DNA of 64,000 nucleotides, from assembly GCF_013394305.1 (NCBI RefSeq), contig NZ_AP019811.1, positions 1 to 64,000 on the forward strand, given 5' to 3'. The stretch is from Enterococcus mundtii (lineage in GTDB: Bacteria > Bacillota > Bacilli > Lactobacillales > Enterococcaceae). The stretch's first letter is position 1. The number at the start of each line of letters is the position of its first letter. This document shows positions 25,475 through 32,881 of the stretch, one piece after another. The notes below the pieces were generated by a model, which was not told where the DNA came from, made no database searches, and worked only from the letters and a program-made list of their open reading frames with translations. The position numbers were made by a program, and so were the translations under genes.

Positions 25475-25503
25475 AGCATACCTTATTTAGCATGCTTAGT
25501 CAA
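25475..25503 (-). promoter_or_regulatory. Sigma-A promoter of the LysM gene
   Basis: On the minus strand TTGACT (25498-25503) and TATGCT (25475-25480) are 17 nt apart. AAGCAT strings in direct and inverted orientation overlap both boxes and could be operators. Confidence 0.75.
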
Positions 25504-25511
25504 GCATAAGT

Positions 25512-25539
25512 TTGATATTTATATTTAATTTGGTATACT
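25512..25539 (+). promoter_or_regulatory. Divergent promoter for the HTH gene
   Basis: TTGATA (25512-25517) and TATACT (25534-25539) are separated by 16 nt. It lies back to back with the LysM promoter, only about 10 nt from its -35 box. Confidence 0.65.
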
Positions 25540-25573
25540 TTTTTTAGTATCTAATATTTAGGAGGTCTTTAAA

Positions 25574-25834
25574 ATGAAATTAACTGAAATTCAACAATGG
25601 GGTAAAAAAAATCTACTCACCAGACAACAAGCTGCTAAAATCACAGGACAGTCTTACACTGCATTCTCACAGACAATCAAAACAGGAAAGATAAAACCTT
25701 TTTTTGAGTTTGGAGATTCAGGACCTTCGGTAGTTAGACTTTATTTAAAGAGTGACATTGAAGAATACGCACAGCAATTAAAAACTAAAAAAAGCATTGT
25801 CTCACAAAGCCAAAAAGTCGAGACAAGCAAATGA
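25574..25834 (+). CDS. Small helix-turn-helix protein
   Basis: This 86-residue protein has an excisionase/MerR-like helix-turn-helix in its first half: 'LLTRQQAAKITGQSYTAFSQTIKTGKI', followed by a short wing-like strand pair and a charged tail. AGGAGG at 25560-25565 is well placed for the start. It is read divergently from the LysM gene, and the AAGCAT repeats between them are plausible binding sites, so it may control that promoter (inference). The stop overlaps the start of the next gene (ATGA), so both are co-translated. Confidence 0.6.
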   Translation: MKLTEIQQWGKKNLLTRQQAAKITGQSYTAFSQTIKTGKIKPFFEFGDSGPSVVRLYLKSDIEEYAQQLKTKKSIVSQSQKVETSK

Positions 25835-26238
25835 AATCAAAATTATTCCTAATTCTCCCAATTATCTTTATTTGTTTAAGTTCCATTTTGATTTACCAAT
25901 CTCGTAATAGAAGAAATGACTACCGAAGTACAATAGAATCCTCATCTATACCTGAACCTTCTGCTTTTGAACAACTACAAAAAGGAAAAAACAAAAAAAT
26001 AGTTGACTTAGGAGAAACAATGATCACCTTTGTTCATTTTGAAGACGTCAATCAGGCTATTCTTTCGATAGGTGACGAAGAAATTCATTTCCCACTATCA
26101 GTCACAAACATCGATAAAAACCAATTTGAATTAATCGGTTTGGCAGATAGTCCATCTAATCTAAAGATTGGCTCAACGTTTGGACTAGCTCAAGATACGA
26201 ATCAGCAATATTATTATTATCCATTGGAAAACGAATGA
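25831..26238 (+). CDS. Small exported or membrane-anchored protein
   Basis: This 135-residue protein has a hydrophobic N-terminus (residues about 4-22, 'LFLILPIIFICLSSILIY') followed by 'RNRRN', which fits a membrane anchor. The outer part is polar and mainly beta ('MITFVHFEDVNQAILSI'). It follows the HTH gene with a 4-nt overlap and ends 2 nt before a 23-bp inverted repeat. I know no family; partner of the HTH regulator or a membrane sensor is a guess. Confidence 0.5.
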   Translation: MKSKLFLILPIIFICLSSILIYQSRNRRNDYRSTIESSSIPEPSAFEQLQKGKNKKIVDLGETMITFVHFEDVNQAILSIGDEEIHFPLSVTNIDKNQFELIGLADSPSNLKIGSTFGLAQDTNQQYYYYPLENE

Positions 26239-26240
26239 CG

Positions 26241-26395
26241 CCTAGCCTAATAGTTGCCAGGGAACGCCCCCTCACAAAAAGGACGCTTAGGTTGAAATAT
26301 TTCAAGAGTAAACTATTCTTTGAGACTTAAAAAAAGGAAAAACTTAAAACTGGATTTTGGATTTGAAAGATCTCCCTGGCAACTATTAGGCTAGG
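26241..26395. repeat. Perfect 23-bp inverted repeats flanking about 109 nt
   Basis: Positions 26241-26263 (starting CCTAGCCTAATAG) and 26373-26395 are exactly complementary. The space between them is non-coding and holds AT-rich segments. The pattern suits a very long terminator stem, a miniature transposable element or a structured RNA. No clear target duplication flanks it. Confidence 0.75.
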
Positions 26396-26668
26396 ATTCA
26401 CTTAAATTAAAATAACTATAAATTAAGCATATCAAACCGAATAATTTTCGCCAAATGATAACCTGTGTCTTTTCATACAATTTTAATAAAACGACGATTA
26501 ATCTAGACCGATTTGTATTTTGATCAAAAATAGCTACTTCAACAGTGAATTTATATTAATATATTTCTAAACCATTTTTATAAAGATAACATTTGCAAGA
26601 TATTAAAATTTGTAATCAGCCATTTTTGCGAAAGTATTCACATTGTTATAAGCGAACACTTTTGTCTC
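26396..26668. other. AT-rich gap without a gene
   Basis: I see no open frame with a ribosome site and no strong hairpin here. The composition is about three quarters A+T. It lies between the 23-bp inverted repeat and the end of a leftward gene pair. Confidence 0.5.
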
Positions 26669-27106
26669 TTAGTAATTCCGAAATGTCTCTTCGGCAATGA
26701 CCCCTGGTAGTTGGTTATGATGTTTTCGTTGATGATACGACTGTGTCACTCTTTCTCGATCAACGATGAAATAAATCCCTCTATTTGACCGAATAATTTT
26801 TGCTACTGGGACTTCTTTCACCAGTCGTCCTTCTTCCAAGTTATTCACGACTCTCAACGAATGGATATAACGCAAACAAATTAATTGTTTTTTGTATAAT
26901 GGGGTAGACTGGACGACTTTTTTTGTGACGATATAGGCCCGTTCGCCAGGTAACACGTCATCATGTTCGAACTGGATATCATTCGCAAATAAATCTTCTT
27001 GACCGATCACAAACTCCATGTCCTTCTCCTCTAACAATAGTTCTTCCAATTGGAAAAATCGTTTCTTTTTGCCTTTTATGCTCTTATTTGCTGTACCTTT
27101 TGCCAT
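26669..27106 (-). CDS. Hypothetical cytoplasmic protein, second of a coupled pair
   Basis: This 145-residue protein is basic at both ends, with no signal peptide or membrane segment. It overlaps the gene upstream by 31 nt, so the two form one unit. Segments such as 'RAYIVTKKVVQSTPLYKKQLICLRYIHSLRVV' and 'IRSNRGIYFIVDRERV' look like a beta-rich fold. I recognise no family. It lies some distance from repA on the same strand, near other unknown genes, as in many RepA_N plasmid backbones; a plasmid-maintenance role is inference. Confidence 0.5.
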   Translation of the reverse strand: MAKGTANKSIKGKKKRFFQLEELLLEEKDMEFVIGQEDLFANDIQFEHDDVLPGERAYIVTKKVVQSTPLYKKQLICLRYIHSLRVVNNLEEGRLVKEVPVAKIIRSNRGIYFIVDRERVTQSYHQRKHHNQLPGVIAEETFRNY

Positions 27107-27516
27107 CCATTTTCCCCTTTCTTTTGCTTCTCATGTGAAATGACCACACCAAATTCAGTGACTTTCATTGTCTCTGTACAATGTAATTGACGAATCAGTC
27201 GTTCCGTCTTTTTTGCATGCCATGCTGATTGTTCAGCAATCCATCGTTTAAGTTGATCCTTAGCTAATTGTGATTTTCGTTGTGTCTGCATATAATCAAA
27301 CAACATGAAATACTCCTGCATTGCCTCGACTCGGATGATTTCGCCATTTTCCATGATTCTTAGAACTTTGCTTCGCTGTAATTGTTGAAACAACTTGAGT
27401 TGTCTTTCTTTTATCCAGTAATCATTCGTTTCAAACCAACGCTCTAAACTACTACGCTTGATTGACTTGCGCTTAGACTGCCGCATAAAAGCAAGTAATA
27501 TTTGTATTTCAGTCAT
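27076..27516 (-). CDS. Hypothetical protein with winged-helix-like repeats
   Basis: This 146-residue, very basic protein contains what looks like two helical pairs, each with a 'K--L-R-F---DYWIK-RQL-LFQQLQRS' and 'KDQLKRWIAEQSAWHAKKTERLIRQLH' pattern followed by 'VLRIMENGEIIRV / TMKVTEFGVVISH' beta pairs. That is the shape of two winged-helix repeats, so DNA binding is likely. I cannot name a family. It starts the pair with 26669-27106. Confidence 0.5.
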   Translation of the reverse strand: MTEIQILLAFMRQSKRKSIKRSSLERWFETNDYWIKERQLKLFQQLQRSKVLRIMENGEIIRVEAMQEYFMLFDYMQTQRKSQLAKDQLKRWIAEQSAWHAKKTERLIRQLHCTETMKVTEFGVVISHEKQKKGENGWQKVQQIRA

Positions 27517-27961
27517 TCAACTCACTCCTATTTCGTTTGCTTTAAAGACATACCTGTTCACAAAGAACCGCAAACAAGTAATAAAAATGGTACGACACTT
27601 TTCGGATAAGTGGGAACCTGACCGTTTTAGGGGGACGGACAACCTGTCTCTCTTCATCATTTTGAGAAGTACAAAGTATTTCTTTTCAGAACAAACAGTT
27701 GGGTTTTAAGGCGTTCAACTGCGCTACTTTTCTCGCCACATGCCAGAGACACGATCTCCTGCTCAAGTTACCAAGTCAAGCAGTCTGTCGTTTTTGAATG
27801 TATCTATCTCACCAGACAGAAAACAGCGAGACCTTTCTCGTTAATTCCAAAGCCAAACACAGCGCCCTGGATAAACGTCCGATACTATCCAGTTTTCAAG
27901 GATCATGTAAACAACGAGAAACGTTCTTTACAAACAGCTATGTCTTTCGTTTAACGATCTT
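27517..27961. other. Gap of about 445 nt without a gene
   Basis: No frame with a credible start was found on either strand. Base composition is more balanced than in the AT-rich gaps and several short hairpins are possible. It may hold promoters for the leftward pair at its left end. Confidence 0.4.
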
Positions 27962-28252
27962 TCAAGCCCAGTCTTTCACTTTCATTGGTGGTTCAAGCAT
28001 GACAAGGGATTGAGCCGAATGTTTTTTCTTTGCCATAATTTTTCCGCCACTTTCAACGACTGTTTTAATTTTGGGATAGAGCACCTCTATTTCTCTAACC
28101 GTTAGGTTCGTTTGATGTACAAATTTTCCATTTCCAAGATTTGCCCATATACTCCCATCAATCAGACGAACGGTAATCGCTCGTTGTAAAATCAATCGAG
28201 GTGAACAGGGCTTTATTTGCGCTGACTTATTCATTTTTTTCCACTCCTCCAC
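27962..28252 (-). CDS. Hypothetical small basic protein
   Basis: This 96-residue basic protein has no membrane segment. 'LILQRAITVRLIDGSIWANLGNGKFVHQTNLTVREIEVLYPKI' suggests a beta core followed by a helix. It starts about 37 nt from a terminator (28290-28326), so it has its own promoter. I recognise no family; AT/GC content is close to that of the transfer genes. Function unknown. Confidence 0.45.
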   Translation of the reverse strand: MEEWKKMNKSAQIKPCSPRLILQRAITVRLIDGSIWANLGNGKFVHQTNLTVREIEVLYPKIKTVVESGGKIMAKKKHSAQSLVMLEPPMKVKDWA

Positions 28253-28289
28253 TCACTTTCTCGGGCAAACATTAGGGACGAAGACAAAC

Positions 28290-28326
28290 AAAAAGGAGGA
28301 ATTCCACATGTGTGAAATTCCTCCTT
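28290..28326 (-). terminator. Terminator-like hairpin, leftward
   Basis: AAGGAGGAATT (28293-28303) is complementary to AATTCCTCCTT (28316-28326), with T residues after it on the minus strand. The stem also carries Shine-Dalgarno-like sequence. Confidence 0.7.
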
Positions 28327-28542
28327 AATGACTGTAGTTGTCGACAACGCCCCATAACAGCTAAATTGATCGCTCGTTTTACACGTCCCCCCACTGATTC
28401 AAACGCGTAAAAAAACGACTCGTATTAGTCCAAGTCCATACACAAACGTCCTCACTCATCTTCTGTAAAATCACCTTTTCAAACTATTTCAAAAAAAAGA
28501 TTTTAAAAATAAGTAAAAACGAATGAATACCACTCAGTTGTT

Positions 28543-28551
28543 TGTTATAAT
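28543..28551 (+). promoter_or_regulatory. Extended -10 promoter of the structured RNA
   Basis: TGTTATAAT (TATAAT at 28546-28551) has the extended -10 TG. The -35 region is weak. It is placed about 7 nt before the first hairpin of the RNA. Confidence 0.5.
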
Positions 28552-28557
28552 TAGCAA

Positions 28558-28695
28558 CGTTGTAGACATCGTCTACAATTATCAAGGAGCAATCCAGCAA
28601 CATGTTTCGGATGTTGGTTGGACCCTTTGACTCTCAACGACCTTCAGACTGATTGGCGTCAGTGTGAAGCGAGAGAGCTAAAGGTGCTCCTTTTT
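28558..28695 (+). ncRNA. Candidate structured small RNA near repA
   Basis: About 138 nt. A first hairpin, TTGTAGAC/GTCTACAA, lies at about 28560-28578. The outer stem AAGGAGCA (28584-28591) with TGCTCCTT (28685-28692) encloses CAACAT/ATGTTG (about 28598-28616). A long hairpin with CTTCA/TGAAG, ACTGA/TCAGT and an outer CTCTC/GAGAG pairing (about 28632-28674) follows. A T-run comes after the last strand, so the outer stem also works as a terminator. No reading frame with a ribosome site overlaps convincingly. It may regulate replication or maintenance; I do not recognise a known family. Confidence 0.55.
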
Positions 28696-28703
28696 GTTTG
28701 CCT

Positions 28704-28741
28704 TCGTACAGCTCTGAAACAAACGTTTCAGAGTTCTACGA
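28704..28741. repeat. Perfect hairpin after the small RNA
   Basis: CTCTGAAAC (28712-28720) pairs with GTTTCAGAG (28725-28733) with a 4-nt loop, and TCGTA pairs with TACGA outside. It could be a second terminator or a protein-binding site. Confidence 0.5.
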
Positions 28742-29314
28742 GACGAACAAATAAATACTTGACTGTTCATTTCCCAATAACCGTAACATGTACCAATAAA
28801 AAAGGCAAACAAAAATATTGTAATTCTTTGTTTTTTTTTACTTTTACAACCACCACCCTCGCTTGTCACAAATCCCATACTAGCATTATTAAACTCCTTG
28901 TTCAAATATTCTCAAATGATTGTCAGCTGTGATTTTATTATTAAATTTTAAGTAATCCAATCAGAAATAACTGTTATTTTAGTTAAAATTCTTAGTAAAT
29001 TATTAGTTTCAGAAAAGAATGATTTTTAACTAGTTTTTTCGGTCTCTTCGACCAAGCAAGTAAAAAAACTTGATACAAAACAAGAAGAACGTGCTAATTT
29101 TTTCATCAAATTCCCCCGGACACATTTCTAAATTTTCAATATCACAACAGATTTTTTCACTTTTCAGCATAAATAAGACGTCGATCGAAATTAGATAATC
29201 CACACTTATTTTTTTGTTAATCCAACTCTTTTTGATTAGAAAGAAAAACACACCTTGCATAAAATTTTATACAACAAAGACACATCAGCTTCGCTGAGAC
29301 ACCCCTAGGCCCTT
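28742..29314. other. AT-rich gap downstream of repA
   Basis: No supported gene is seen in this stretch. One leftward 76-codon frame (29030-29260) has no ribosome site and an unlikely composition. It may contain the 3' region of the repA mRNA. Confidence 0.4.
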
Positions 29315-30364
29315 TCAATAGTCACTGTTTTCAACATCGGTTGTCCAATCATGCAAAGAGACCGTCGGTAATTCTTCGCTTGATTCAGCTTGTTGTTTTG
29401 CAGCAATCGGATTTTCCACAAACCAGTTCTTAACGTATACAAAGATTAGATTTTGAATATTTTCAACTTTTTCTGTTTTCTGTTTTTGATAGGCTTTTAG
29501 AAGAGTTTGATACAATTCTTGTTCGGCATTAAGACCATAAGTATCTAGATCCTCAAAAATAATTTTAGTTTGCGAGTCTTTTTCCGCTTTTGCTTTTGCG
29601 TTATGGATTGTCTTAACGGTCTTTTGAGCTTCACTATAACTAGACGAGAATATTTTAATCAGACTTAGTACTCGATCAGGGATAAAGGTAGCAATACTAT
29701 TATCTTTCATAATCTTCTCAAAATTATCTAGCAATAATTGATCTTGTAGGGGGTCTTTCTTTGTGTCTATATTGTGTCTATTAGTGTCTAAAGAAGAAGT
29801 ATAGTATAGATTGTCTGCGATATTCACAATTCCAGTCGATCCCTTGATATCATTAGTTTTCTCTGGATTTGCGATATTCGCAATTCCAAGATTTTTATTG
29901 ATATGTTGGGATTTCTCTGGATTTGCGATATTCGCAATTCCAACGAAAGCCTGTGATTCGGCTGCATCTATCAAATAAACGTCCTTAGCCGTGGCTTCTG
30001 GCTTTCCGAGATACAATTTATTTGGTGTATTTACTTTTATGCCATTTACCCATGTTGACCCACCACGTTTTTGAAATAATAAGTTCATTTCTGTTAGCTC
30101 TTTTTTGATTTTTGCAACTTTTCCCTCAGCACAGTTCAAAATACTTTTAAGTTCCTCGACTGTGAACACAAAGTATATTCTGTTCTGTTTATCGACCCAT
30201 TTATTTTTTACTGAATATGAAAAACGATCTTTAAGAATAGCGTATGCTACTTTGCTATCATTACTCATTTTTTTATATTTTTCATTTGTGAAAAATACTT
30301 TTGGTAGTTGGAAGTATTTTTCAGCGTAAACTTCATTAGCAGTATAAAAATTAAAATCTGACAT
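29315..30364 (-). CDS. repA: RepA_N-family replication initiator
   Basis: This 349-residue initiator of theta replication begins with the family's typical N-terminal domain ('KYFQLPKVFFTNEKYKKMSNDSKVAYAILKDRFSYS--NKWVDKQNRIYFVFT'), a winged-helix DNA-binding unit. A central variable part (about residues 140-190) carries three copies of a G-I-(A/V)-N-I-A string. The C-terminal part (about 205-330) is the host-adapted helical domain. It is divergent from parA, with iterons between them, as in pAD1, pCF10 and related enterococcal plasmids. The start at 30364 is the only one that keeps the whole N-domain. Length is normal for the family. Confidence 0.9.
   Translation of the reverse strand: MSDFNFYTANEVYAEKYFQLPKVFFTNEKYKKMSNDSKVAYAILKDRFSYSVKNKWVDKQNRIYFVFTVEELKSILNCAEGKVAKIKKELTEMNLLFQKRGGSTWVNGIKVNTPNKLYLGKPEATAKDVYLIDAAESQAFVGIANIANPEKSQHINKNLGIANIANPEKTNDIKGSTGIVNIADNLYYTSSLDTNRHNIDTKKDPLQDQLLLDNFEKIMKDNSIATFIPDRVLSLIKIFSSSYSEAQKTVKTIHNAKAKAEKDSQTKIIFEDLDTYGLNAEQELYQTLLKAYQKQKTEKVENIQNLIFVYVKNWFVENPIAAKQQAESSEELPTVSLHDWTTDVENSDY
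29803..29942. repeat. 54-nt direct repeats inside repA, candidate oriV
   Basis: A 32-nt string containing TTTGCGATATTCGCAATTCC occurs at 29857-29888 and 29911-29942, and a degenerate copy lies one period (54 nt) to the left. In pAD1 the replication origin lies in repeats within repA, so these repeats are the best origin candidate. Confidence 0.65.
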
Positions 30365-30462
30365 TGTATCGCCTCTTTTCTTCGTAATTTGTCCGAGTTA
30401 TTCCTAATACATTAAGGTATAAAGTATTTCTTTTAAAATGTATATAGTTAAATAATTACTAT

Positions 30463-30729
30463 ATACAAATAGTAAAATATACAAATAGTAAAATATACAA
30501 ATAGTGTAGTATACGTATAGTATAGTATACAAATAGTAGAATATACAAATAGTAAAATATACAAATAGTAAAATATACAAAAAATATTTATTGGTAAAAC
30601 AGTAAAAAATTATGCGTTTAATCATACTTTATGTATACAGATAGTAAAATATACAAATAGTAAAATATACAAATAGTAAAATATATAAATAGTAAGATAT
30701 ACAAATAGTAAAATATACAAATAGTAATT
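30463..30729. repeat. Iteron blocks between repA and parA
   Basis: Two blocks of a 16-nt unit, ATACAAATAGTAAAAT and variants: about seven copies at 30463-30586 and six at 30635-30729. Each holds TAGTARRR, the repeat reported for pAD1-type partition sites. They cover the promoters of both divergent genes, so the Par proteins probably bind and autoregulate here. Confidence 0.9.
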
Positions 30730-30812
30730 TTTCCTAAATAATTATTGTAGTAAAAAAATATTTATGGTAAAATATTTTTGTAGTAAAAAATGATGACGAG
30801 GAGTTTAAATGC

Positions 30813-31643
30813 ATGACAAAAAAAATCGTTTTTGGTAATTTTAAAGGCGGCGTTGGAAAAACCACGAATTCAGTAATGTTTGCTTATGAGGCTGCGAAGT
30901 TAGGGAAGAAGGTTCTGCTTTGTGATCTTGATCCTCAAGCTAACTCTACTCAAATGTTGAATAGAACATATACTAGACAAAATAACTCAGAAATGCCAAA
31001 TGAAAAAACTATGATGGTAGCTATTCAAGAAGAAAATCTTTCTTCAGCTGTGGTTGAAGTTATGCCTAATCTATTTCTTCTCCCGTCACATTTAGATTTC
31101 GTTGATTATCCAGATTTTATTGAATTAGTTTATCCAACTACGCTTGAAAATTTTAAGGATCAAAGAATTTCCCATTTTGGTAATCTTCTTAAAGAGATTG
31201 AAGGCGATTATGATCTTGTAATAATAGATTGTCCTCCAACAATTTCTCTATATACTAATACAGCTTTATATGCAGCAGACTTTTTGATAATAGTATTACA
31301 AACTCAGCAACGATCTCTGGATGGAGCAGAAGCTTTCTGGGAGTATGCACAAACATTTTACAATAAGTATACAAATGCAGATTTTGATATAGCAGGAGTT
31401 CTACCAGTACTTATGAAAAACGATTCGGGTATTGATAACCAGATTATCAAAGATGCTTTGGATAGTTTTGGAGAAAAGTATGTTTTTACTCATATTGTTA
31501 AACATATGGAACGATTGAAAGGTTACGATAGAAAAGGAATAGCTGACAAAGTTTATACAGCAACTTGGGATTATCATGATATTAAATTACATGAGTTCTA
31601 TATTGAGATTACCAAAGAGTTTTTTCAAAGAATAGGAGAGTAA
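30813..31643 (+). CDS. parA: ParA-type partition ATPase
   Basis: This 276-residue Walker-type partition ATPase (RepB of pAD1, PrgP of pCF10 type) has a deviant Walker A, KGGVGKTT, at residues 11-18. 'CDLDPQANST' is near residue 41, and 'DYDLVIIDCPPT' near 130. Such ATPases move or anchor plasmid copies with the help of a small DNA-binding partner and a centromere. The partner (31648-32019) follows after 4 nt, and iterons lie on both sides of the pair. A GACGAGGAG ribosome site lies 9 nt before the start. All key residues are present. Confidence 0.9.
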   Translation: MTKKIVFGNFKGGVGKTTNSVMFAYEAAKLGKKVLLCDLDPQANSTQMLNRTYTRQNNSEMPNEKTMMVAIQEENLSSAVVEVMPNLFLLPSHLDFVDYPDFIELVYPTTLENFKDQRISHFGNLLKEIEGDYDLVIIDCPPTISLYTNTALYAADFLIIVLQTQQRSLDGAEAFWEYAQTFYNKYTNADFDIAGVLPVLMKNDSGIDNQIIKDALDSFGEKYVFTHIVKHMERLKGYDRKGIADKVYTATWDYHDIKLHEFYIEITKEFFQRIGE

Positions 31644-31647
31644 AACC

Positions 31648-32019
31648 ATGGTAAAAAAATTCGAAACAGATCCTAGCAGAAAGAAAAATTTAAGAGAAAT
31701 CCCAGAGACAGAAACATCCAAACCAAAAAAGACTTTTAATATTGACGAGTTTACAAGTACAGTACAAAAGTCGACTGAATCTTCTGAGAAAAAAGTTGGA
31801 AGACCAAAAAAAAATAAAGTTTATGGTACTGTAAGAATTCAAAAATATAATGTAAATAGAGTGAATGCTTTACAAAATACTTTAGATTATGAGACGCAAG
31901 ACGACTTAATTTCAACTGTATTAGATCGTTTAGAAAATTCAATGTCGTCTGAAGAGCGTACTATGTTTGAAATGTACATGAAAACATATGAAGCGAGAGA
32001 TAGAAAGAAATCCAATTAA
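31648..32019 (+). CDS. Small centromere-binding partition protein (RepC/PrgO-like)
   Basis: This 123-residue protein has a disordered basic N-terminus (about residues 1-60) with 'KKVGRPKKNKVYGTVRIQKYNVNRVNALQ', then a helix pair that suits a ribbon-helix-helix DNA-binding fold. It plays the ParB role for the adjacent ParA, presumably by binding the TAGTARRR iterons on both sides (30463-30729 and 32090-32122). It matches RepC/PrgO proteins of pAD1/pCF10 in position and size. A strong terminator follows directly. Confidence 0.75.
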   Translation: MVKKFETDPSRKKNLREIPETETSKPKKTFNIDEFTSTVQKSTESSEKKVGRPKKNKVYGTVRIQKYNVNRVNALQNTLDYETQDDLISTVLDRLENSMSSEERTMFEMYMKTYEARDRKKSN

Positions 32020-32023
32020 AAAA

Positions 32024-32066
32024 GGTACGGGGAATTGAAATTAGACAATTCCCCGTACCTTTTTTT
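32024..32066 (+). terminator. Terminator of the parA operon
   Basis: GGTACGGGGAATTG (32024-32037) is perfectly complementary to 32046-32059 and is followed by seven T residues. Confidence 0.95.
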
Positions 32067-32089
32067 ATAGAATAGAAGGTGAAAAATTT

Positions 32090-32122
32090 TAGTATACAAA
32101 TAGTATAATATACAAATAGTAA
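32090..32122. repeat. Second iteron site downstream of the partition genes
   Basis: Two further ATACAAATAGTA-type units lie beyond the parA-operon terminator. pAD1 likewise has a second iteron set after repC, so this is probably part of the partition site. Confidence 0.8.
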
Positions 32123-32235
32123 ATAATAACTATTGATATTGTCTTATTAAATGTTGTTAGAAACCCAAAAAAATATATATCAGACATGTTTAAACTTTCT
32201 GCAATCAATAAGTTATTAATGAAACTTAAACAAAG

Positions 32236-32273
32236 AAAAGGAGAAAAAGAAATTTTACTCTTTTTCTCCTTTA
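32236..32273. terminator. Bidirectional terminator-like hairpin
   Basis: AAAGGAGAAAAAG pairs with CTTTTTCTCCTTT around an 8-nt loop. A/T runs flank it on both strands. It lies between the iterons and the HTH gene read leftward. Confidence 0.7.
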
Positions 32274-32382
32274 AAAACTCTATTCTATTAAAAGGATTGC
32301 GATATCACAATATTACGATTTCAAAATATCACGATAGTGTAAACCAATTATTACTTTACGTTAGATTATGTTGAAAATACAA

Positions 32383-32676
32383 TTACTCAATTCGCTTTTT
32401 CTTTCTTTTTCCGATCGAAGATATATATATTTCATATTCATCTTGAAGAGAGAGAAGCTCTTCGTAAGTAGAAGACATGTTTGAACTTGCTGCAAGGCTT
32501 AGATCATAAATAAGTGATACTGGTAATGATTCGACTCGCCGGTTACGTGTTATCCAACTAGATACAGTACCACGACTATGAGCATATAATTCACAAAATT
32601 GGTCAAGCGTCATTCCTAGCTTCTTGATAATATATACATTGATAGGGTGGGAATAAACAAAAGTATTTCTAGTCAT
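32383..32676 (-). CDS. Small HTH regulator
   Basis: This 97-residue protein has a Cro/XRE-like helix-turn-helix ('LGMTLDQFCELYAHSRGTVSSWITRNR', residues about 19-45), then a helical tail and a very basic C-terminus. It is likely a repressor or copy-control protein of the plasmid backbone. Its promoter region contains the AT-rich interval shared with the MerR-type gene at 32882. The stretch downstream (32290-32345) contains repeated 'ATATCAC/ATTACGAT' strings that could be its binding sites. I know no specific family name. Confidence 0.6.
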   Translation of the reverse strand: MTRNTFVYSHPINVYIIKKLGMTLDQFCELYAHSRGTVSSWITRNRRVESLPVSLIYDLSLAASSNMSSTYEELLSLQDEYEIYISSIGKRKKKRIE

Positions 32677-32813
32677 GGTGGGATTGCCTTCTTTCTCACA
32701 TTATAGCTGCATATGCAGTAATAGTTTAACATATACGCTTGCATGTTGCCTACTTTTCTTTTTGAAGATTTAACACAACTTACAAAAATATTATAATAAT
32801 CTATCTTATTACA

Positions 32814-32844
32814 TTGACTGTATAGTAACTATATAGTTTATACT
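32814..32844 (+). promoter_or_regulatory. MerR-type promoter with 19-nt spacer and internal dyad
   Basis: TTGACT (32814-32819) and TATACT (32839-32844) are 19 nt apart, the over-long spacing typical of MerR-controlled promoters. The spacer holds the perfect dyad AACTATATAGTT (32827-32838), with GTATA and TATAC arms outside. The layout suggests autoregulation by the gene at 32882. Confidence 0.75.
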
Positions 32845-32881
32845 TGGTTTGACATATATGATTTGAGAGGTGAAGTCAGTT

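Noticed and set aside
28618-28932. Plus-strand frame over the small RNA
   Set aside because: It starts inside RNA stems, has no ribosome site and no family, and the composition is unlike the neighbouring genes.
29030-29260. Leftward 76-codon frame
   Set aside because: No ribosome site before the start; low-complexity Phe/Lys composition in an AT-rich gap.
30404-30625. Leftward frame of about 73 codons rich in Tyr/Ile/Leu
   Set aside because: It is the iteron array read in one frame; the repeated 16-nt units create the open frame. No ribosome site.
30463-30729. CRISPR-like repeat array
   Set aside because: The units are contiguous 16-nt iterons without spacers, and they match the TAGTARRR partition repeats.
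32186-32374. Plus-strand 62-codon frame downstream of the partition genes
   Set aside because: It runs through a terminator hairpin and repeated AT-rich strings; no ribosome site.
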